From an uncultured Victivallis sp. (GTDB taxonomy: Bacteria; Verrucomicrobiota; Lentisphaeria; Victivallales; Victivallaceae): a DNA stretch of 35,990 nucleotides. The translations under genes and the position numbers were made by a program. The stretch covers positions 1 through 35,990 of the forward strand of contig CALXOA010000102.1 of NCBI GenBank assembly GCA_944389895.1, written 5' to 3'. Positions 8,490 to 17,153 of the stretch are shown piece by piece. Position 1 is the first letter of the stretch. Each line of letters begins with the position of its first letter. Below the pieces are notes generated by a model. That model made no database searches. It was given only the letters and a program-made list of their open reading frames with translations, and was not told where the DNA came from.

Positions 8490-9299
8490 ATGAATTTGTC
8501 CGCGGTGATCCGGCAGCTGGAAGAAAAGTTGACCGTCAAGATCAGCATGGAAACCCTGCATGCGGCATTTCCCGATGATCCGGAATTGCGGTTGTCTCCG
8601 GATGAATACTGGCATCATTCCGACGACTGCCGGGCGAAAAAGCTGAATCCCAAAACGTTCCCCGTCTGTTGCGCGAACAAGGCACGGAGTGTTTTTATTG
8701 CACGCAGGGGGCGGATGTTCCGGGGGGTCTGCCCTTATGGAGTCGAAGAACTGGCCTGTCCGGTGATCTTCGAAGGTTCGTTGGCTGCGGTCCTCTATTT
8801 CGGGGCGGTGAAAAGAGATGCTCCGCTGATTGACAAAGAGGAAATTCGTCATTGGGCCTGCTGGCTTCGGGATTATGTCCAGCTGGAATTGGCACGCTGG
8901 TCAGCTGTTTCTGCGAATCGGAAAAAGAAACACAGCGAGGATTATTACCTGAAACAATGCCGGGCGTTTATCGATCGACATTACAACCGCAATCCCACTC
9001 TGGGGGAATTGGCGGAGCTGTTACGGGTGAATCCGAATTATTTGGGAGAGATCATCCGTAAACATGGAGGCAGGAATTTTCGGAGAATGTTGCTCGAGCG
9101 CAGGATGCGGGAAGCGGAAATTTTTCTGAAATTACACGGCGGGACCATGAAGATCGGTGAGATTGCACAATTGTGCGGGTTTTCAGACAGTAATTATTTC
9201 TCCTGTTGTTTCCGGCGGGAATATGGAATCACTCCCGGAGAGTTTCGCAGTCGGGGAGGTAATACCGGCAAAGCATTTCAGGATACGGAACCCGAGTGA
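8490..9299 (+). CDS. AraC-family regulator with PocR-like sensor domain
   Basis: This is a 269-residue transcription factor. The ATG at 8490 follows GGAGG at 8481-8485. Residues about 1-140 resemble the PocR ligand-binding domain: a Cys-containing segment (FPVCC), then CPYGVEELACPVIFEGSLAAVLYFGAVK, comparable to the C-x-G-L...P-L-V-I-x-G-x-L-x-G pattern of PocR. The last 100 residues are the double helix-turn-helix of AraC (PTLGELAELLRVNPNYLGEI and IGEIAQLCGFSDSNYFSCCF, ending RREYGITPGEFR). It diverges from the FAD oxidoreductase gene and converges on the end of the cobalamin operon. In Salmonella, PocR responds to 1,2-propanediol and controls cobalamin and propanediol genes; whether this protein touches the cobalamin operon is unknown, and the oxidoreductase gene is the more likely target. 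Confidence 0.85.
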   Translation: MNLSAVIRQLEEKLTVKISMETLHAAFPDDPELRLSPDEYWHHSDDCRAKKLNPKTFPVCCANKARSVFIARRGRMFRGVCPYGVEELACPVIFEGSLAAVLYFGAVKRDAPLIDKEEIRHWACWLRDYVQLELARWSAVSANRKKKHSEDYYLKQCRAFIDRHYNRNPTLGELAELLRVNPNYLGEIIRKHGGRNFRRMLLERRMREAEIFLKLHGGTMKIGEIAQLCGFSDSNYFSCCFRREYGITPGEFRSRGGNTGKAFQDTEPE

Positions 9300-9368
9300 T
9301 CAATCTCTCTTCCTGAATCGGGCCTCAGGCGGAACTGCCGGCACTCTCCCCGGAAGAGCGCCGTTACC

Positions 9369-10115
9369 TCAGGCTGCTGAAAGGGGAAGTAGTACCGCGA
9401 CTCCGAGCAGGGTCAGAAGTTCACAGAGTTCTTCAAAACAGCCGATGGTGTCTCCCGTGGCTCCACCGATTTCGGCACGTGTGATGAGGCTCCATATCGG
9501 TGCCGCCAGACAGCTTATCAACAGGAACAATACGCCGGATGGTCCGAAAAAAAATCCCCCCGCCGCTGCCGGCAGCAGCAGCGCCGGCAGAGCTCCGGGA
9601 ATCGGTTTGCGCCGGAACCAGATCGCGCCGAGTCCATCCGGTCTGGCATAACGGCTCGTGAGAATGTGCCAGAGGATGCCGCAGCGGCCGTTCAACAGTG
9701 CCAGACCGAATGCAGCGGGGACCACGTGAAGCGGAAGTGACGCCAGAAGTGTGAATTTGAGTCCGAGCAGGGCGAAGATGGCGGTGACCCCCATCGTACC
9801 GATATGACTGTCACGCATGATTTCGAGTTTCCGTTCCCTGATCCGGCTGGAGAGAAAGCCGTCCGCGGTATCGGCCAGCCCGTCGAGATGGAAGCCCTTG
9901 GTCAACACTTCCGGGAGCAGCGCGAGCAGCATGGCCGCCGGAAGTGGCGGTACTCCCCGGGTGATGGGAACGGCGATTGCGAATCCGAGAACTCCGAAGC
10001 AGAGGCCGACGACGGGAAAGAGATTCTGGGAACGGATCAACTCTTTTTCCGTCGGAACGAATTTCCCGAGCGGCAGTACACTCAAAACCGAAAATGCGGC
10101 CAGCAGTGTTCTCAT
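9369..10115 (-). CDS. cobS: Adenosylcobinamide-GDP ribazoletransferase (cobalamin synthase)
   Basis: This 248-residue integral membrane enzyme joins adenosylcobinamide-GDP with alpha-ribazole (or its phosphate) to make adenosylcobalamin or its phosphate, the last assembly step. The CobS signature is clear: GFHLDGLADTADGF (about residues 74-87), then RERKLEIMRDSHIGTMG, between several hydrophobic segments. It is the last gene of the cobalamin operon. Its start overlaps the cobT stop as ATGA (10112-10115), which implies translational coupling. Confidence 0.95.
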   Translation of the reverse strand: MRTLLAAFSVLSVLPLGKFVPTEKELIRSQNLFPVVGLCFGVLGFAIAVPITRGVPPLPAAMLLALLPEVLTKGFHLDGLADTADGFLSSRIRERKLEIMRDSHIGTMGVTAIFALLGLKFTLLASLPLHVVPAAFGLALLNGRCGILWHILTSRYARPDGLGAIWFRRKPIPGALPALLLPAAAGGFFFGPSGVLFLLISCLAAPIWSLITRAEIGGATGDTIGCFEELCELLTLLGVAVLLPLSAA

Positions 10116-11185
10116 TCTTTAAGCCCCTCTGTGGTTACGGAGGCCGATTCGAACGTCGCCATCCGGTTGATGATTGCCGACGCGGCATCGAGGAGCGGCA
10201 TGGCCATGGCCGCGCCGGTACCTTCTCCCAGCCGCATTCCAAGTTCGAGCAGCGGCTGTTTCCCGAGCAGTTCCGCCATGGCACGGTGTCCCGGTTCGGC
10301 ACTGCCGTGTGCGAGAATCATGTAGTCGCGTGAGACAGGGGCGATGGTTGCGGCGATCAGGGCTCCCGCACTCGATATGAACCCGTCGACGACAACCGGC
10401 CGATGGAGCATGGCCGCACCGAGGATCAGGCCGGCAATTCCGCCGATTTCGAATCCGCCGACTTTGGCGAGAATATCGACACCGTCGGCCGGGTCGGGTC
10501 GATTACATTCGATGCCGCGCCGGATCACGGCGGCTTTGTGATCGAGCCGGGCCGGATCCAGTCCGGCGCCGCGCCCGACGAAGGGACGCGGATCGGACGC
10601 GCCTTTCAACACGGTGACGATGGCGGAACTCGGGGAGGTGTTTCCGATCCCCATCTCTCCGGAACCGAACACATCGGTGGCCGGCGCGAGGTCGCGGGCG
10701 ATGGAGATACCTGCTTCGAGACAGGCTACGGCCTGTTCTCGGCTCATTGCCGGTCCCCGGGCAAAGTCGGCGGTTCCGGGAGCGATTTTGTAATCGAGAA
10801 CGGCACCGGTGGCCGTGAGTTCCGAGAGGTCGGAGGCCACGCCGAAATCAGCGACCGTCACGTGCGCCCCGGCGACTCCGGCGAGGCCGTGGATGCCGCC
10901 GCCGCCGGCAACGAAGTTGTGAATCATCTGGGTGGTGACGCTCGAGGGCTGCGGACAGACCCCCTCGGAGACGATGCCGTGATCGGCGGCCATCAACACG
11001 ATCTCCTTGCGTGCGACCGGCAGAGTGAGATCGCGGGTCATGCCGGCAAGGTCGACTGCGAGATCGAGCAATCTGCCGAGTGCCCAGTTCGGCATGGTCA
11101 ACTGTTCGATCCTGCGGCGGGCGGCTTCGCGGTGTTCTTCGCTTGCGGGTTCGATGGCGGCGATGGTTTCAGAGAGCAGTTTCAT
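10112..11185 (-). CDS. cobT: Nicotinate-nucleotide-dimethylbenzimidazole phosphoribosyltransferase
   Basis: This 357-residue enzyme activates the lower ligand base to alpha-ribazole 5'-phosphate. Recognisable CobT segments are MAADHGI, SVTTQMIHNFVAGGGGIH, GEMGIGNTSPSSAI, KVGGFEIGGIAGLILGAA and the C-terminal MRLGEGTGAAMAM, which holds the catalytic glutamate. The ATG at 11185 is chosen over an in-frame start at 11215 because the cobU stop is at 11190-11188, the usual position for coupling, and the protein then begins MKLLSETI as in the family. Confidence 0.95.
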   Translation of the reverse strand: MKLLSETIAAIEPASEEHREAARRRIEQLTMPNWALGRLLDLAVDLAGMTRDLTLPVARKEIVLMAADHGIVSEGVCPQPSSVTTQMIHNFVAGGGGIHGLAGVAGAHVTVADFGVASDLSELTATGAVLDYKIAPGTADFARGPAMSREQAVACLEAGISIARDLAPATDVFGSGEMGIGNTSPSSAIVTVLKGASDPRPFVGRGAGLDPARLDHKAAVIRRGIECNRPDPADGVDILAKVGGFEIGGIAGLILGAAMLHRPVVVDGFISSAGALIAATIAPVSRDYMILAHGSAEPGHRAMAELLGKQPLLELGMRLGEGTGAAMAMPLLDAASAIINRMATFESASVTTEGLKE

Positions 11186-11187
11186 GG

Positions 11188-11733
11188 TTATTTGATCCTC
11201 ATGGCTATGCCGCATACGGCAAGGAAAAGTTCATCGGCGGAGGCCGCAATCAGCTGGCCGCAGCGCCCTGAGGCGTCGCGGAAACGGCGGCCGAGCGACG
11301 ACTCCGGAACCACTCCGGAGCCCACTTCGTTGAGTACTGCGACGACTGTGCCGGGAAACGCCCGCAGTTGCGGCAGAAGTTTTTCACATTCAACAGCCGC
11401 TTCCGCTTCTCCGAAGGGTTCGTTCCGTTGTTCCGCCCGGAAGAAGAGGTTGCTGAGCCAGAGCGTCAGACAGTCGATCAGGGCGCCGTCGCACCCCTGT
11501 TCCTCCGCACGCCGGAGCGCGGCACCGGGATCGAATTGCTCTTCTATCGTCAGCCAGTTCGCGGCAGCGCGGTTTTCGCGGTGACGGCGGACCCGCTCGC
11601 GCATTTCGTCGTCGAGGACGGGGCAGGTCGCGATGTAGGCCCGGCGGGCGGTGACGTCACACAGAAGACGCTCGGCAAAGGCGCTTTTGCCGCTGCGGGC
11701 GCCTCCGGTGACCAGGATCAGGCGGTTTTTCAT
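11188..11733 (-). CDS. cobU: Adenosylcobinamide kinase / adenosylcobinamide-phosphate guanylyltransferase
   Basis: This 181-residue bifunctional enzyme phosphorylates adenosylcobinamide and then transfers GMP to it. It begins LILVTGGARSGKSAFAE, the P-loop of CobU, followed by ARRAYIATCPVLDDEMRERV with the region of the guanylylated His (RRHREN). DGALIDCLTLWLSNLFF and VLNEVGSGVVPESSLGRRFRD are also characteristic. It overlaps the cobC stop as ATGA (11730-11733). Confidence 0.96.
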   Translation of the reverse strand: MKNRLILVTGGARSGKSAFAERLLCDVTARRAYIATCPVLDDEMRERVRRHRENRAAANWLTIEEQFDPGAALRRAEEQGCDGALIDCLTLWLSNLFFRAEQRNEPFGEAEAAVECEKLLPQLRAFPGTVVAVLNEVGSGVVPESSLGRRFRDASGRCGQLIAASADELFLAVCGIAMRIK

Positions 11734-12302
11734 GGCAGAAGTTTCCCGTTTTTAAAGTTCAACTCAGTCAGACTGCCGCGCGGCGGGGGCGGTATCTGTC
11801 GGAAGGATGTTACGCCGTGCAGGCGTGACAGAAAATGCATCAGGACGCCGCCGTGGGTGATGACCGCGACGACCCGGTTTGTACCGGCGAGCAATTCATC
11901 GAAGAACTCATCCACGCGGGCGCGGAAGCCGATGGAACTTTCCCCGCCGGGGAAGCACATCTGTTCCGGCTTCTGAAGCCAGTTATTCAACTGTTCCTGT
12001 GTGGCGATTTTTTGAATTTCCGCAAAAGTAAGATTTTCCCAGCGACCGAAGTCGATTTCACGGATGCGGTTGTCAAAAAACGCTTCAACTCCTTTTCCAG
12101 AAATTATTTCAAATGTCTCGACACACCTCCGGAGCGGGCTGACGTACCACCGTTCCACTCCTGCGGAGGCGAGCCGGGCGACCAGCTCCCGGCAGGAAGC
12201 GCATCCCTTTTCCGAGAGCGGAGGATCGGTCCGGCCGACGAGACGGCCGCCGAACTCATCCGGCAACTCGCCGTGACGGATCAGAAGCAGTTTTTCCAGC
12301 AT
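11730..12302 (-). CDS. cobC: Alpha-ribazole phosphatase (histidine phosphatase family)
   Basis: This 190-residue enzyme removes phosphate from alpha-ribazole phosphate or adenosylcobalamin phosphate. The phosphohistidine motif LLLIRHGE is at the N-terminus, with ETFEIISGKGVEAFFDNRIREIDFGRWE and VAVITHGGVLMHFL (second catalytic His) as expected for this family. The ATG at 12302 is preferred to the GTG at 12308, because GGAG (12313-12310) lies 7 bases ahead of the ATG and only 1 base ahead of the GTG. It overlaps the end of cbiB by about 20 bases. Confidence 0.9.
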   Translation of the reverse strand: MLEKLLLIRHGELPDEFGGRLVGRTDPPLSEKGCASCRELVARLASAGVERWYVSPLRRCVETFEIISGKGVEAFFDNRIREIDFGRWENLTFAEIQKIATQEQLNNWLQKPEQMCFPGGESSIGFRARVDEFFDELLAGTNRVVAVITHGGVLMHFLSRLHGVTSFRQIPPPPRGSLTELNFKNGKLLP

Positions 12303-13264
12303 AAACACACTCCGGCGACAATGAACAGCACAAAAAATAATGCGGAGGAGACGGTCAGAAGTTCAGCCCGGAAGAGATCATCGGCCGCAAGTTCCGCGCG
12401 ACCATTCCCGAGGGGAGGATAGGGTTCGACCTCTCCATCGTAAACGGTCGGTCCCCCGAGGCGGATTTTCAGCGCTCCGGCGAAGGCGGCCATGCTCCAG
12501 GCGGAATTGGGACTCGGGTGATCGTGACGATGGCGGATGCCCGCGGCAAGGGTTCGGCGGAAGCCGCCTCCGGAAAATTGTGCCGCCAGCGCGATCGCGA
12601 CGACGGTCAGCCGGGCGGGCAGCCAGTGCGCAAAGTCGTCGCTCCGGGCGGCGACCCGGCCGAAGCGGAGATAGCGGTCGTTCCGATAGCCCCAGCAGGC
12701 ATCGAGGGTATTGACTGCCCGCAGCACTACGGCTCCGGCGGCGAGTCCGGGCAGGCCGCCCGCGAGGAAGCCCAACGCCGCCCAGAACAGGGCGCTGGTG
12801 ACAGCGTCAACCAGATTTTCTCCGAGGCTTTCCACCGCGCCGCGAACGACTTCCGATTCCGGAAGTTCCGTCGTGTCGCGACTGACGATTCTGCTGAGCA
12901 TCCGCCGTGCCGTGATCAGGTCACCTGCCGCCAGCGGTCGGCGGATCGCTTCCGCATGATCGATCAGACTGCGCAATGCAATGGTCACGTAAAGCCAGAA
13001 TGCCGCGACGAGAACGGCGGGAAGGGGACCCGCACATTGTGCGAACCGGGTTGTGCCCCATGCGACTATTCCGGCGGGGATGATCAGAAACAGCCAGCCG
13101 ATGACTCCGGCAGTGACGGAGCTCCCGAAGATTCTGCGGCTGACGCTTTCGACCGCGCCTGCCGCACGACCGAACAATGCGACCGGATGGATCGAACTGT
13201 GCGGGTCGCCGAAGAGTGCATCCATGGCGAGGGCGATGACGAGAACGTACAGAAACCAATTCAT
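12281..13264 (-). CDS. cbiB: Adenosylcobinamide-phosphate synthase
   Basis: This 327-residue membrane protein attaches (R)-1-amino-2-propanol phosphate to adenosylcobyric acid. Family motifs include LAMDALFGDP and HPVALFGR near the start, SRDTTELPESEVVRGAVESLGENLVDAV, and HHP-type PSPNSAWSMAAFAGAL with YPPLGNG near the end. The long open frame upstream (to 13630) is only a shadow of cbiA. The true start ATG 13264 overlaps the cbiA stop as ATGA. Confidence 0.94.
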   Translation of the reverse strand: MNWFLYVLVIALAMDALFGDPHSSIHPVALFGRAAGAVESVSRRIFGSSVTAGVIGWLFLIIPAGIVAWGTTRFAQCAGPLPAVLVAAFWLYVTIALRSLIDHAEAIRRPLAAGDLITARRMLSRIVSRDTTELPESEVVRGAVESLGENLVDAVTSALFWAALGFLAGGLPGLAAGAVVLRAVNTLDACWGYRNDRYLRFGRVAARSDDFAHWLPARLTVVAIALAAQFSGGGFRRTLAAGIRHRHDHPSPNSAWSMAAFAGALKIRLGGPTVYDGEVEPYPPLGNGRAELAADDLFRAELLTVSSALFFVLFIVAGVCLCWKNCF

Positions 13265-14616
13265 TTTGCGAGCTCTCCCGCGAAGTGTCGTGCCGCCGTC
13301 GGGTTGGAGGCGAGAGCAAGGTGGATGTAGCTGCCGGAAACCCTCCCGGAGACTGTTCCGGCCCGGAAGCCGCGGCCGCGCGGATCGGTTGCATCGAAAA
13401 GCGCGGTTCCTCCGGCCGGCAGTTCCATGGTCGAATAGTGAAACTCGTGTCCTCTGAGCGGAGTTCCGGGCGGACCGAAAATTCCCGGTACGGTGGTGAC
13501 GAGTTCCCGGTAACCGAGCGCTGCGAGGCGGCGGTTCATGGTTGCGTGGCCGGGAAGCAGCGCGGTCATCCGGTGGGAGCGGCCTTCCAAATCGGTCAGG
13601 GTTTCCGCCAGATAGAGGTAACCGCCGCACTCGCCGTAGATGGGGCGGTTCCGCCCGGCGAAATCCCGAATGGCCTCAAGAAGCGATGTATTGGATGCGA
13701 GTTGTTCCGCATACAGTTCCGGATAACCGCCCCCGAACCAGAGACCGTCGAGTTCCGGCGGCAGTTCTGAGTCGGCAAGCGGCGAAAAATCGACCGTTGC
13801 GACCCCGAATTTCCGCAGCAGTTCGAAATTTTCCTCGTAATGGAACTGGAATGCCGCATCACGGGCAACCCCGAGACGGGTCTGGACCGGGGGCAATAAC
13901 TCCACCGGAGGAGGTTCCGGCTGCGGCCGCCGGGTGAGCGCGAGGAGTTGATCCAGATCGATGGTTCGTTCAGCCTCCTCCGCGAGCGCATCGAGCCAGC
14001 CGGAATCCAGGGGCCCGGTGGAGAGTCCGAGGTGGCGTTCCGGGAGGCGCCAGCAGTCATTGCGCTGCAGGTACCCCAGCAGCGGCGGCAACTGCGCCGT
14101 TTCCAGCGTTCGGGCAAGGATTTCCGCATGAGCGGCACTTCCGGTGAAGTCGGCGATCACCCCTGCGATCCGCAGCTGCGGGTTCCAGTCGGCAAAGCCT
14201 TTGACCAGTGGTGCGATCGAGCCGGACAATCCGCGGGCGTTGACCACGAGAATCACCGGAAGTTCCAGCTTCAGGGCGATTTCCGCGGAACTGCCCTGCC
14301 GGAAATCGCTTCCGGTGCCGTCAAAGAGTCCCATCACTCCCTCGACGATCGCCATGTCACAATCTGTGGCCCGGCGGCGGAAAAGTTCCTCCAGCTGCCG
14401 GTCATCGAGAAAGAAGGTGTCGAGGTTGGCCGACGGACGCCCTGCGGCCTGCCGGTGGAAGGAGGGATCGATGTAATCGGGACCGCATTTGAACGGCGCG
14501 ACGGCGAGACCACGCCGCGCGAACGCCCGCATCAGGGCGAGCGCCAGTGTGGTTTTCCCGCTGCCCGAGTTGACGCCTCCCAGCAGGAAGCCGGAAAATT
14601 CACCCTTCGAGTTCAT
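13261..14616 (-). CDS. cbiA: Cobyrinic acid a,c-diamide synthase
   Basis: This 451-residue glutamine- and ATP-dependent amidase acts on the a and c carboxylates of cobyrinic acid. The N-terminal dethiobiotin-synthetase-like domain has the P-loop GVNSGSGKTTLALALMRA and CGPDYIDPSFH. The C-terminal glutaminase domain has WFGGGYPELY and YGECGGYLYL, with the probable nucleophile Cys330. Cbi-type partners nearby (CbiD, CbiG) make the cobalt-early substrate likely. GGGAG lies close upstream of ATG 14616, and the gene overlaps the end of cbiH by 17 bases. Confidence 0.96.
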   Translation of the reverse strand: MNSKGEFSGFLLGGVNSGSGKTTLALALMRAFARRGLAVAPFKCGPDYIDPSFHRQAAGRPSANLDTFFLDDRQLEELFRRRATDCDMAIVEGVMGLFDGTGSDFRQGSSAEIALKLELPVILVVNARGLSGSIAPLVKGFADWNPQLRIAGVIADFTGSAAHAEILARTLETAQLPPLLGYLQRNDCWRLPERHLGLSTGPLDSGWLDALAEEAERTIDLDQLLALTRRPQPEPPPVELLPPVQTRLGVARDAAFQFHYEENFELLRKFGVATVDFSPLADSELPPELDGLWFGGGYPELYAEQLASNTSLLEAIRDFAGRNRPIYGECGGYLYLAETLTDLEGRSHRMTALLPGHATMNRRLAALGYRELVTTVPGIFGPPGTPLRGHEFHYSTMELPAGGTALFDATDPRGRGFRAGTVSGRVSGSYIHLALASNPTAARHFAGELAK

Positions 14617-15349
14617 ATTTCTCCCGATACCCGCGAGGGCAGTAGAGACGGTTGTTTCTGATGACGGTTCTGGAATTGCCGATGATTACCAGCGAGGTCA
14701 TCTGGACCTGTTCGCGCGGCAGTGTATCCAGTGTGAAGAGTTCGAATTGCTCCGCCTCCCGACCGACGTTGCGGCAGAGCGCGCAGGGCAGCGGACCGCC
14801 GGCGGCCCGGAACACCCGGATGGCATAGTCGAGGAGTTCACGTCGTTTCGAACTGGCCGGGTTGTAGAGTGCGACCACGAAATCGGTCTCGGCAAGAAGA
14901 CGCAGTCGCTTTTCGATCAGATCCTTCGGCGTCATCAGATCGGAGAGGCTGAGGACGGCGAAATCGCTCATCAGGGGGGCGCCGACGAGCGCGGCGGCTG
15001 CGAGCGCGGCAGTCAGGCCGGGAATCACCGTGATCCGGATCTCCCGGTAACGCTCAAATTCGGTCAGTTCAAGCAGCAGTCCCGCCATGCCGTAAACTCC
15101 CGCGTCTCCAGACGATATTACTGCAACGGTTTCGCCTGCGAGCGCGGCGTCGAGGGCCTCGCGGCAGCGCATTACCTCCTGCCGCATCGTTCCCGGAATC
15201 AGGCGCTTGCCGCGTGTAAATTCCGGGATCTGTTCCAGATAAAGTTTGTATCCGGCGATCACGGTACACTTCCGCAGTACGGCCGCCGCCTGCGGCGTCA
15301 GGTAATCGGTGGAACCCGGTCCGATTCCAACGGCATAGACTTCAATCAT
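14600..15349 (-). CDS. cbiH: Cobalt-factor III / precorrin-3B C17-methyltransferase
   Basis: This 249-residue SAM-dependent enzyme methylates C17 and drives ring contraction. The tetrapyrrole methylase fold is seen from VYAVGIGPGSTDYLT, with VAVISSGDAGVYGMAGL, ITVIPGLTAALAAAAL and FVVALYNPASSKRRELL, all diagnostic for CobJ/CbiH. Two ATGs are possible: GGAG (15359-15356) directly abuts ATG 15355 but is 6 bases from ATG 15349, so the latter is chosen. It overlaps the cbiFG end by 8 bases. Confidence 0.95.
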   Translation of the reverse strand: MIEVYAVGIGPGSTDYLTPQAAAVLRKCTVIAGYKLYLEQIPEFTRGKRLIPGTMRQEVMRCREALDAALAGETVAVISSGDAGVYGMAGLLLELTEFERYREIRITVIPGLTAALAAAALVGAPLMSDFAVLSLSDLMTPKDLIEKRLRLLAETDFVVALYNPASSKRRELLDYAIRVFRAAGGPLPCALCRNVGREAEQFELFTLDTLPREQVQMTSLVIIGNSRTVIRNNRLYCPRGYREKYELEG

Positions 15350-17153
15350 TTTCATCTCCTTCCATCGCCAGGGCGACTGTGAGGTTTTCTCGAGAGGTTT
15401 TGGGAATCACAAGCCGGGCCCCGGGGCCGGCGGCGAGCAGTGCGGCCGCCTCCGACACCGAACGGATTCCGAGATGTTCTTCGGCAGCCGGGGAAGGATC
15501 GGGAACTTCGACTGCATTCAACTCATTCGCAGAGAAGAACTCAAGTCGCTTCTGCAATTTCTCTGCAAATTCCCGGAGACCTGTTTCCTCCTTTTTGACA
15601 TCCGCCGAGGCGACACAGGAAATTTCGGAGAGCCGGAACCCGTGCTTTTCCAGAATCTCCTGTGCCGCGACACGCAGTTCGGCGGCGGCAACGTTGCGTC
15701 GGCAGCCGATTCCGAGAGCGATCCGGCGTTTTCGGAATACGAGTTCCTTTCCGTCCTTTCTGCGGCGTATCCGGAAACTGTTTCCGTCTCCCGGTCCGGA
15801 AAAGTGGAAACGGGAGTTGGCCGAATAGCATTGCTGAAAAAGTTCTGGCGGCATTTCAAGGTCGAACTCTTCCCCATCCTCCAGCAGGGCCGCCGCAAAT
15901 CCGGTCAGAACAGCCGGATCGATCGGCTTGTAGTGGTAACGGGCTGCCACTTCATCAAATGCGGCAAGGCGGCGGAGGTCGCTTGCCGTGGTGATGACCG
16001 CTTCTCCGCCGGTAATCCGGGCGACGTCGGAGGCGAGCCGGTTGGCGCCACCGAGATGGCCGGACAAAAGGCTGATCGCATGAGTTCCCCGTTCATCGCA
16101 GACGACGACGGCGGGATCATGCAGCTTGCTTTCACACAACTCGGTTACGTGTCGGATCACGATGCCGGCGGCCATCACCATGACCAATCCGTCAAACTCA
16201 TTCCAGCAACGTCTGAAGGCGTTGCCGAACCCGCCATCCGGATAACTCCGAAGTCGCATCGCCGGCACGAGTTCAGCATGTTTTTCAGGCAGTACAATCA
16301 CCGCGTCGTCAAGTCCCGCTGCGATCTCGGCAGCTTTACACGCGGCGCGGGCGGTCAGGGCGAAGATCGCCGTCTTTCCCTGAAACGATCTGCTGCGGTC
16401 GCTGCTGCGATATCCGTGGCTGAAGTTCCGGTCGTAGAGGCACGAAAGTTCTCCGCTGCGATTCAGAATATCGCCGACGACGATCATCGACTGCCGATGG
16501 ATTCCGGCGGCCTCGACTTTGGCCGCGAGATCGGCGAGGGTGCCGCGTATGATCGTCTGATTGGGCCAGCTTGCCCGGTAGACGACCGCCGCCGGGGTTT
16601 CCGGGGGCCGTCCCGCCGCGACAAGTTTCCGGCAAAGGTCCGGAATACCACTGACGCTCAGGAAGATACACAGTGTCGTTCCGTGTGATGCGAGCTTTTC
16701 AAGCTCCTCGCCGGGCGGCACCGGGGTGCGTCCTGCCTCACGGGTCAGGATCACACTCTGCGACAATCCGGGCATGGTCAGTTCCACTTTGAGTTCGGCG
16801 GCCGCGGCGAACGCGCTGCTGACTCCGGGAACCACTTCGTAGGGGATGCCGAGGGCGTCAAGTTCGCGATACTGCTCGGCGACCGCCCCGTAGATCGCCG
16901 GGTCGCCGGTGTGGAGACGGACGACCTGACGACCTGCCTCGAAATTCTCCCGCATCAACGCAATCACTTCATGAAGCGCGATTTTTGCGCTGTTGACGCA
17001 GCGGGCGTGCGGAGCGAGTTCCAGCAGTTTCTCATTGACCAGAGAGCCGGCGTAGATTACGAGATCGGCCGAAGCAAGCCGTGCGGCTCCGCGCAGCGTG
17101 ATCAGATCCGGTGCTCCGGGACCGGCGCCGACAAAAGTGATTTTTCCTGTCAT
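15342..17153 (-). CDS. cbiFG: CbiF-CbiG fusion: C11-methyltransferase plus cobalt-precorrin-5A hydrolase
   Basis: This is a 603-residue two-domain enzyme. Residues about 1-250 are CbiF/CobM: ITFVGAGPGAPDLITLRGA, VVRLHTGDPAIYGAVAEQ, VVPGVSSAFAAAAELKVELT and VYRASWPNQTIIRGTL. Residues about 260-603 are CbiG: VMVMAAGIVIRHVTEL, PAVVVCDERGTHAISLLSG, HLGGANRLASDVARI and LGIGCRRNVAAAELR. CbiF methylates C11 and CbiG then opens the delta-lactone and releases the C20 fragment as acetaldehyde, so the fusion joins two consecutive steps of the anaerobic pathway. The start at 17153 overlaps the cbiET stop as ATGA. Both domains look complete. Confidence 0.95.
   Translation of the reverse strand: MTGKITFVGAGPGAPDLITLRGAARLASADLVIYAGSLVNEKLLELAPHARCVNSAKIALHEVIALMRENFEAGRQVVRLHTGDPAIYGAVAEQYRELDALGIPYEVVPGVSSAFAAAAELKVELTMPGLSQSVILTREAGRTPVPPGEELEKLASHGTTLCIFLSVSGIPDLCRKLVAAGRPPETPAAVVYRASWPNQTIIRGTLADLAAKVEAAGIHRQSMIVVGDILNRSGELSCLYDRNFSHGYRSSDRSRSFQGKTAIFALTARAACKAAEIAAGLDDAVIVLPEKHAELVPAMRLRSYPDGGFGNAFRRCWNEFDGLVMVMAAGIVIRHVTELCESKLHDPAVVVCDERGTHAISLLSGHLGGANRLASDVARITGGEAVITTASDLRRLAAFDEVAARYHYKPIDPAVLTGFAAALLEDGEEFDLEMPPELFQQCYSANSRFHFSGPGDGNSFRIRRRKDGKELVFRKRRIALGIGCRRNVAAAELRVAAQEILEKHGFRLSEISCVASADVKKEETGLREFAEKLQKRLEFFSANELNAVEVPDPSPAAEEHLGIRSVSEAAALLAAGPGARLVIPKTSRENLTVALAMEGDEND

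Noticed and set aside
13265..13630. N-terminal extension of the cbiB frame
   Set aside because: It is a shadow of the cbiA 3' region; CbiB proteins start at the hydrophobic MNWFLYV segment.
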